Below are positions 26,300 through 35,200 of a stretch of 64,000 nt of DNA, piece after piece. This stretch comes from Sipunculus nudus (taxonomy: Eukaryota; Annelida; Sipuncula; Golfingiida; Sipunculidae). A program made the position numbers and the translations under genes. A model generated the notes under the pieces. It saw only the letters and a program-made list of their open reading frames with translations. It did no database searches and had not been told where the DNA came from. Every line of letters starts with the position of its first letter. Positions within the stretch are counted from its first letter, which is position 1. Where the stretch lies: NCBI GenBank assembly GCA_026874595.1, contig CM049316.1, positions 56,245,676 through 56,309,675 of the forward strand, read 5' to 3'.

Positions 26300-29200
26300 G
26301 GCAAATATACTGACCAGCATTTTATATCATTAAAATGTACCAGCATTAAAATGTACATTTTTTAGCCTTTTAATAGAGATTAATTATGGTAATTCCCCTT
26401 AGACTTAAATTTATAATATGGTTTTAAATATTCACTGCATGGCATTACAGCTGGCACCTGTTTTCTTATGCTGTTAATACCTTGAGTGTTAAAACTTGCT
26501 TTCTCTACTTCTGGGGGTGTGTCATAATTTAACACATTTCACACTGGTTTGTAGAAAGAAAGAAGAGTTGCAGTTCAAGAAACACAAGATGAGAACATGA
26601 TGAAAAAAAATGTGTGACATTATTTATGCTTTGTAATGCTGCCTATTCATTTTGCTTAATACTTCATCTTTAAGTTATTGCCAATGTATCTATTGGAATG
26701 AAGCTATATACTTGAAAAGAATATCTACTTGGTTGATATGAAAGGGATAAAATTGCTTAAAATTGTATACGGTATGCTCTTTTTCAGCCTTAAGACAATC
26801 ACATCCAGAGAGAAGAAAGCATCTGACAGGTCTGGTCAGCAGCAGAAACACAGCAGCATTGACACTGCTGCAGGAGCTGACCTGCTGAACAGGTACATTA
26901 TGCAAATTATCATAGAAGAGGTAGTGTAATAATAATGAAACCACCAGGGGTGGGGTGAGGAAATAAACTGTGGTTGCCTTTTTGTTTGCAAGGGTATCAA
27001 ATTCACGATATTCACAAAAGGGGAATTATCACGAAAATGGAACATTCATGAACAAGAGGTCCCAATATGGAAGGCAAGTCGAAAGGTAGAACAGTGATAT
27101 TTGATATAAATGACAATAAATCTTGTATGTTCAAAGACTGCTATTTAAGTGATGTTAGATCTTTCAAATGATATGCCATTAATGAACAATATATTTACAT
27201 GTTACCTTAAATTGCCTTCCAATTATTAAGAATTTGTGCACATTTTATTTGATATAATAAATTCATATAATAATTGATAACTTTGTGTAGGCTTTTATTT
27301 TGGTGAGCAAATATGGAACCAGCACGAAACAGTGAAGAAGTGGGAATCACAAAATTTAATATCACAAATATGAAGCAAACCACAGTACACATCACAGTTA
27401 ATCACTGGATTCAGGTGATATTCAATACAGATTAAATTTTATAGATCCTTGTACGTCACTCATACAACATGCCTGTATATCATGGTTCTCTTGCATGATC
27501 CTATTGAAAATACGACCTAAGACCCCAGCTCATGACATGAAACTGGGCAAACATTAGCGGCTTGGCAACTGTGCTGAATTTGACTTAGTGATCACCTTCC
27601 GAACTGTCCTTGATTGTCTGTAAATTAGATAAAAACAAAGCAACTGATGAACTGCAATGAAATTCCAAAGAGAGTGATTCCACAGTATTTGTATTTTGAT
27701 AGTGATATCCCTCGCAATAAAAACAACCATGAAATAAAAAAGAACTGGTACTTGATGCATGACAGTTGGTGACACTCTACTCAAGTTTTTGATGAGTATT
27801 GTTTCCAACACCAAATTCAGCTGCACTTTCAGGCATCATGTCTCAGTTCATTCTGAAAATTGCCAAGACAAATGAAACCAGGGCATTGCATGTCCTTCTC
27901 TGTCAGTATCAGGGTGAAAGTCAGTGGTGAAAAAAAAACAATGTTGTTTGCATAGAAATTTTATATGACTAGTTTGCTTAGTTTGTTCTGTATAATAGAA
28001 TTAAATTTATGACTTTAGTTTCCTTTTGTATATTTCAGTTTGTTTCTTTTGTAGATTTCAAGAATTCTGGATAGAAATTCATGATGATGCTGACGAAGCA
28101 GCTAAAAGGGCAAGGGTAAGTTAAACTTATGTATTAAGAGTTTACCTTACTTAGCAGGTATCATTATGTTCAATACGTGATAATAACTTCACTTTATGTT
28201 GAATTGAAATTAGAAAATGGGGCCCAATTAGGGCCCTTTGCAGAAGAAGGGTATATTGCTGTGTATTTGTGTGGCCAGACTTGTAACTGTATGTCTTTGT
28301 GGTAATCGGCCATGGTGTAGGCCATCAATGGCCAGGTGGAGAGCTGTGTGATTGCGGGCGAGAGATGTGATGCCACCGGGAAATTAAATTGTATGCAAGT
28401 GGAAGGGCCAAATTGGTATGCATTCTGTAAATTAGGGCATCTGACTGATGCAGGGGTTAAAAACAGCCCACTGTCATGTCCCATTTCAGCTTGTTTAGTG
28501 GGACAAACAGACAAGGCAATTTTAGTAGTAAATCGATGTTGGGTTCAGTAGCGCATGTACATGGTCTCATCAGTTTTTGGTATAGTTGTCTTCCAGAGAA
28601 GGAAAAGGGTGGTAGAAATGAGAATTGAAATAATAGATAGATTTTTTATTTATAGCTAGATCTATAGCTAAAAACAAACACCAAATGCAATGATCTGATA
28701 ACCTACGTTTTAATAATATAAAGGTGTTTCATAAGCATACCCACAGGAGAGAATTACTTGTGTGTTGATGTTTATTTTAGATCAAGGCAGTGCTTTGCTG
28801 TTGTTTGTAATTCATTGTGTTACTGTGTGGTTTTCTACGGTTTTTTCACAGTGTCCTTCACCTCCAGACACTACGCCACCACCTGAGCCATCAAGAGTGC
28901 CTAGATTAGTTATATCTTTTTGTACAATCCTTGTAATATAAGTAAAGTTTAATTTTTATATTTTAAAATATATATCTGTCAGGTGGTGGATGATCACATC
29001 ATGAACATCTACCAGCAGTGTGAGACATGTCAGAACAACATGACTCAGCTCAACACAGAGATCAGGTGTATGCCTCAGCTGGTGGAGGATATACACGGAA
29101 TCATGGAGAAAATTGGTAGGTGACTCTGCATATACACTATCTGAGCCTGAGTCCAGGCCACTCAAGTCCTAGTCCTTCAGGTTTGAGTCCGAGTCAATTG

Positions 29201-32200
29201 GAACCCTAGTCTAAGTCCACTACATCTCCTTTTTAAATAGAAATTGAAACTAAAATTTGAGATTATCCCATATGTTTTTATTTTAGATTATACACTCACT
29301 TTTTACTTAAAGGTGTAATTATTATCTCCCAGTGCTGGGCTAAAGCTTGGTAATTTATATCACCTTTTTGTAATATCCTGTTATTAGTGCAGGGCTTTTC
29401 TTTTTATGCCCCCGCCACAAAGCTGCAGGGGCATATAGTTTTACCCATGTCCGTCATTCCGTCATTCAGTCATTCGGAAATCAAACAGTTGTACGGACTT
29501 TTTTTCACAATGCCTGCAGATATTGGCCTGATATTTGAGGTGTGGACAGATAATGACCAGTTACAGATGGAGTTCGCGTTTCGTCCCGGTTGACCTACTT
29601 TTGACCGTTTTACGGCTCCTAAACTTAGAAAATTTCATGAAAAATAGAAATTTTCATGACAAACACGCATGTACGTTTTTTTTTCGCAATGCCTGCAGAT
29701 ATTTGCCTGATTTTTGGTGTGTAGGCAGATAATGACCAGTTACAGATCAAGTTCGCGTTTCGTCTCGATTGACCTACTTTTGACTGTTAAAGAGCTCCTT
29801 AACTTAGAAAATTTCATGAAAAATAGAAATTTTCATGACAAATACACATGTACGGACTTTTTTTCGCAATGCCTCCAGATGTTGGCCTGATTTTTTGTGT
29901 GTCGGCACATATTGACCAGTTACAGATCGAGTTCGTGTTTCGTCCCTGTTGACCTACTTTTGACTGTTTTATGGCTCTTGAACATAGAAAATTTCATGAA
30001 AAATAGAAATTTTCATGACAAACACACATGTACGGACTTTTTTTCGCAATGCCTACAGATATTGACCTGATTTTTGGTGTGTAGGCAGGTTAGGACCAGT
30101 AAGGACAGATCGAGTTCGCGTTTCCTTCGGTTGACCTACTTTTGACCATTTCACGGCTCTTGAACATAGAAAATTTTATGAAAAATATAAATGTTCATGA
30201 CAAATACACATGTACAGACTTTTTTTCGCAATGCCTGCAGATATTGGCCTGATATTTGAGGTGTGGGAAGAAAATTGACCAGTTACAGATCGAGTTCACG
30301 TTTCGTCCCGGTTGACCTACTTTTGACCGTTTTACGGCTCCTAAACTTAGAAAATTTCATGAAAAATATAAATGTTCATGACAAATACACATGTACGGAC
30401 TTTTTTTCGCAATGCCTGCAGATATTGGCCTGATTTTTGGTGTGTGGGCAGATAATGACCAGTTACAGATGGAGTTCGCGTTTTGTCCCGGTTGACCTAC
30501 TTTTGAACGTTTACGGCTCCTAAACTTATAAAATTTCATGAAAAATAGAAATTTTCATAACAAATACACATGTACAGACTTTTGTTTCGCAATGCCTGCA
30601 GATATTGGCCTGATTTTTGGTGTGTGGGCAGATAGTGACTAGTTACAGATCGAGTTCGCGTTTCATCCCAGTTGACCTATTTTTGACCATATGCCAGAGA
30701 TCCTGAACATAGAAAATTTCATGAAAGACAGAAATTTTTATGAAAATGCACATGTATGGACTTTTTTTCACAATGCCTGCAGATACTGGCCTGATTTTTG
30801 GTGTGTCACTTGATAATGACCCGTTACAGATCAAGTTTGCATTTTGCCCTTGTTGACCTACTTTTGACCATACGACACCTCCCAAACTTAATAAAATTTT
30901 ACAAAATTTAACAATTGTTTCTAATTTGCCCCAGGCGGGGGCATTCGTGTCGTTCCAACACATCTAGTCTTATGGACTTGAGATGGACTTGAGACCGTAC
31001 CTCTGAGCCAAAGTCCAGGCCCCCGCCCTCTTGCCAAAAAGTGGGCAGGATATATACCCCCTTTCCCCCTATACTGACGCCCCTGCTTGGATCATGATCC
31101 AAAGTAGGCCTTACTGGGTAAACATACATGCTTACAGAGATCTGTATTCACAGCTGTGCATACATGGACACGCTCAAGTGTTTTAGTCAAAATTTTGTGA
31201 TCCTTGATGTAAATGCACATCTTGTGGGTGAGTTTAGAATTCAGGAATATAGTTCAGGTGTGTAGGGGTGGGCATCTGTGACGCTCAAAATCTCATTTAG
31301 ATGCTCAGTTTAGCGGGTCTTAGGGTCTGGTCAGACATGCAAAATTTCAGCTGTTTGACCAAAAAGATCAAAGTTTGCATTTGTAGCAGCCACTGATCAT
31401 GGTCTATTACCTCAAAAACCAGTCAGTTATGTAAACATTGTGCTGACAACTAACCCTTACATTTCATTTTTGGCCACCACTGTCGCCGAAGGCGCTGTCA
31501 ACGTGGGACATAGAAGTGGTGATTGGGTCCATCCATCTGTCACACGTTTGTTGACGCAATAACTCAAAAAGAATTTGAGGAACAGTATTGATGCACCTTA
31601 TCACAGGCTTGGCCAAGTTTGACCATGGATGACCTTGACACATTTTTCAAGGTCATTGCAGCGTAATGCTCAAATGATGGTAACACAATAACTCAAAAAG
31701 AATTTGAGGTACAGTATTGATGCACCTTATCACGGGCTTGGCCAAGTTTGACCATAGATGACCTTGACACATTTTTCAAGGTCGTTGCAGTGATCATGCT
31801 CAAATGATGGTAACACAATAACTCAAAAAAGAATTTGAGGTACAGTTACCATACTTTCAGCATTGATGCACCTTATCACGGGCTAGGTCAAGTTCCAACA
31901 TAGATGTCTTTGACCCATTTTTCAAGGTCACAGCGGCGACAATGCAAAAATGATATTAACACAATAACTCATACAGAATTTGAGGCTTAGTCATCAAACT
32001 TGCAGCATTGATGAATTTTAAAAAAGGTCTAGCTTATGTATGAATATGGATGACCTTCATGCAGTTTTCAAGGTCACAGAGGTAAGCTTGGTTGGGGACA
32101 ATGACCCATCAGAAATTACATACATGTCATGTATTCACAACATTTTTTCCAGTTATTCCCACAACAGGCCAGGGGCATACTAGATCTGTTCCACTTATCA

Positions 32201-35200
32201 ACTTTTCTCTTGAAATAAAAGAAGCCATATCATTCATATCTAATCATATGATGACACAAAATCACTTACAATTAAAAATAAATCAAATTTACACAACCCT
32301 TCACATTTTTACACAAATCACATTGGTTAAAGGATGATAATGGTCCTAAGTGATTTGATATTGTCATGTTGTTCCTAGCATCCTATGACATTAACTTTAG
32401 AAAACTTGTTAAAATACATATTATGGAATATTAGTGGATAAGGATGTAGATAATGTAATTTTATGTTTCAGGATGTTTATTCTATGCAAATGACATAAAG
32501 GTTAATGTTATAAAATAATAAAAAAATTAATTCAATATTTGTATCATACATCCATTGGCAGATAATGATTGATGATAAATCTGAATTTCAGGGAACCTGG
32601 AGGCCATGTTTTCTGAAATAGAAGAGTCCCTTATGCAACTAGAAGATGTGATAGAGGAGAATGATTTACAGTACAACATGAAAAAGCACAAACTTCAGCT
32701 AGCAAAGTACAAAGAGAGACGAGACACTGAGCTCAAAGATACCAAAGGTAGGAGCCACAGTCAATAAGTATGATAATTAACACTGTCAGAATACAAAGTT
32801 TATACATACAAGATATAAATCTTGCAAATTCTTTATAAGGTTAAAAAAAGAACCCTCTTAACAATGATAAGTAAATAGTGGTAGGAATCGGTTGTAAAAT
32901 CATATTTGATCATAGATTTCAGTCATGCTGGGCTCTAGCGATGGGTCTTTGTCCGTCGTCTGTCCGTCCGTCCGGCCGTCCGTCCGTTAGCAGGGTACAA
33001 ATCGTAACCGTAGGGGCTAGGGCCATGAACCCTATGCAGTCTTAGAGGTTATAATAAGATCTCCTTGCAAACCTGAAATTAGGTCACTGCGACCTATATT
33101 CTCGAAGTTATGGGGTGTGTTTGCACCCCCCAGAAATAACTCTTTGAGACAAAATTTTCATCCCAAACCTTCCAACTTTCACATACAGCTCACCTACCAA
33201 CAGGGGAAGAACCATAATATTTTTTAGGTCAAAAGGTCAAAGGTCAAGGTCACAGGAGCCTCTTCTTTAAAAAGCCTGTGGATGCATTTTAAGCCAACCC
33301 TTTCATCCCAATTTGATCTTTCACATATAGCTCACCTACTAAGTTGGAGAAAAATCCTATAGATTTTGAGGTCACAAGGTCAAAGGTCAGGGTCACAGGA
33401 TCCACTTCTTTGAAAAGGTTGTGGACACATTTCAAGCTAGACTTTTCATTCCAAACCTTCCAGCACTGATATCGCTTCTCTGCCAACAGGGGAAAAGACC
33501 TGTTGATTTTGAGGTCAAAGGTCAAGTTCACAGGACCCACTTCTTGCGTGGAGTCATATTCAGGCAAACTTTTCAATCTGTACCTTCCATCTGTCATATA
33601 TGGCTTACCCATCAATAAGGGAAGAAGCCTATGGATGTGGAGGTCAAAAAATCAAAGGTCAAGGTCACAATATTTAATTGTTCTAAATGCTTGTGAGCAT
33701 ATTTCAAGTGTAACTGTTCAACCCAAACCTTCAGTCTTTCACATATGCCTCATCTATGCATCACTCAGTTTGACTCAAACTTCATATTTATGGGTCTTTT
33801 TGCTTGAATAAATAACTTATTGATTTTGGGGTCAGCTGGTCAGCAGGTTAAAGGTTGCAGGTCAAAGTTATTCACCCATTGGTTGCCAAGTAATTACACC
33901 AGATTTAAGTGGTTAGTAGTTACCCATCATTTAGAAAGAATCCAGTTGATATATGGGCAAAAGGCCAAGGTCATAGGTCAGGGATGTTCACAATTACTTA
34001 TTTTATAGACCATCTCTATTTTTGTTGTATATATAACCATCCCACTCCAGCTGGTACATCTCCCTGTGTGGCTGTAATTGTGAGTGACACTGGTGACATA
34101 TGACTCCCTTTTGTATCAGCCTATTAAGTGATAAGGCTCAGTGATAAGTACCTCGTTACTTCATAACAAAAACACTGTTGTCAGAATGCTTCAGCCGGGC
34201 ATTAAGACCATGAGAGTATAGTATTAAGGTTTAGCTACTGATTTATAAGATGATGGGAACATTTTGCAGTTTATTTTATGGAATCCTAGCAATAAACTTA
34301 GTTTCCTAGATATCTGAATATTTTAATATCTATCACCACATATAAAAGCAAGTGTTTGTTCTCATAATATGTTGATGTGTACCTTGATTTAGGATGGCTT
34401 TTTGTTTTATTTCAAGACTCTTAGTCATGCTTTCTGCATTTCTTTTCTTTCAGGTTTGGCAGTTTACCTACCCTGCTGACCCCATTGAAAAGCAGAGTGA
34501 TAATAAAAAATATTGGACTTACACTTTTTACAATTGCATATCTATAAATCTGATATGAGGGCCTGGACATGCCTTTTGAATTATTTTGGGCATTCATTAC
34601 TGGATAATTTGCCCAAAGTTTGGTCTCTTATTGGAGAATGTTGGAATCAAATGTAATACTTGTCAGAAATCCATTATGTCTGCCAGTTAGCCACCTTAGA
34701 AATTCTTTCTTCAGTGCAGTTTCAGTAATTTTTCTTTAATGTTTAGTCCGATTTAGAGAATGTTTTTTGTCTGATTTCAGACTTGTCAGAAGTCCAATAT
34801 GGCCACCAGGCAACCATCTTTTAATTCCTTTTGATCATATTATCTCAAGAACAGTTAAAGTAAATGCAGTTGGATGTATATTTATGTAATCTTGTAAAGG
34901 ATTGGGTCAAATATTTCTGAATAAATATTACCATCATTTATAACAGTGCAGTTGGCTTGTATTGAATAAAAATTCATACAGAAGCACCTGTTTCTCAATA
35001 ATTCTTGCATGAATTTCCTTGATTTTTGCTATATATTTTGATCTTATATTTGCCCTTTGTGGTGTTCCTTTGTTTTGAGACTGACAGGTTTCAAGCAAGC
35101 TGTTGGAATAGTTCCTGATAGCTTAACAATCATGCATTTTCCCCAGACCATCAATTCACTGTGTTTTCACCAGACATAGGTGATATATATTTCTGTTGTC

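Larger units (their letters stand above)
18338..26787 (+). other. Dysbindin intron 1
   Basis: 8.4 kb with no exon seen. It contains a tandem duplication at 20138-20690, two tRNA-like SINE heads (about 21593-21647 and 21944-22008), a 114-bp tandem duplication at 22571-22798, a hAT element at 24098-25736 and a TG/TA microsatellite at 26269-26299. Confidence 0.75.
29116..32591 (+). other. Dysbindin intron 4
   Basis: Contains the tandem-core element at 29395-30968 and a separate 130-140-bp tandem array at about 31440-32085. The remainder is AT-rich and featureless. Confidence 0.75.

Noticed and set aside
33289-34103. Cluster of open frames in dysbindin intron 5
   Set aside because: All fall in the ~140-bp modules of a repeat; no domain or conservation signal.
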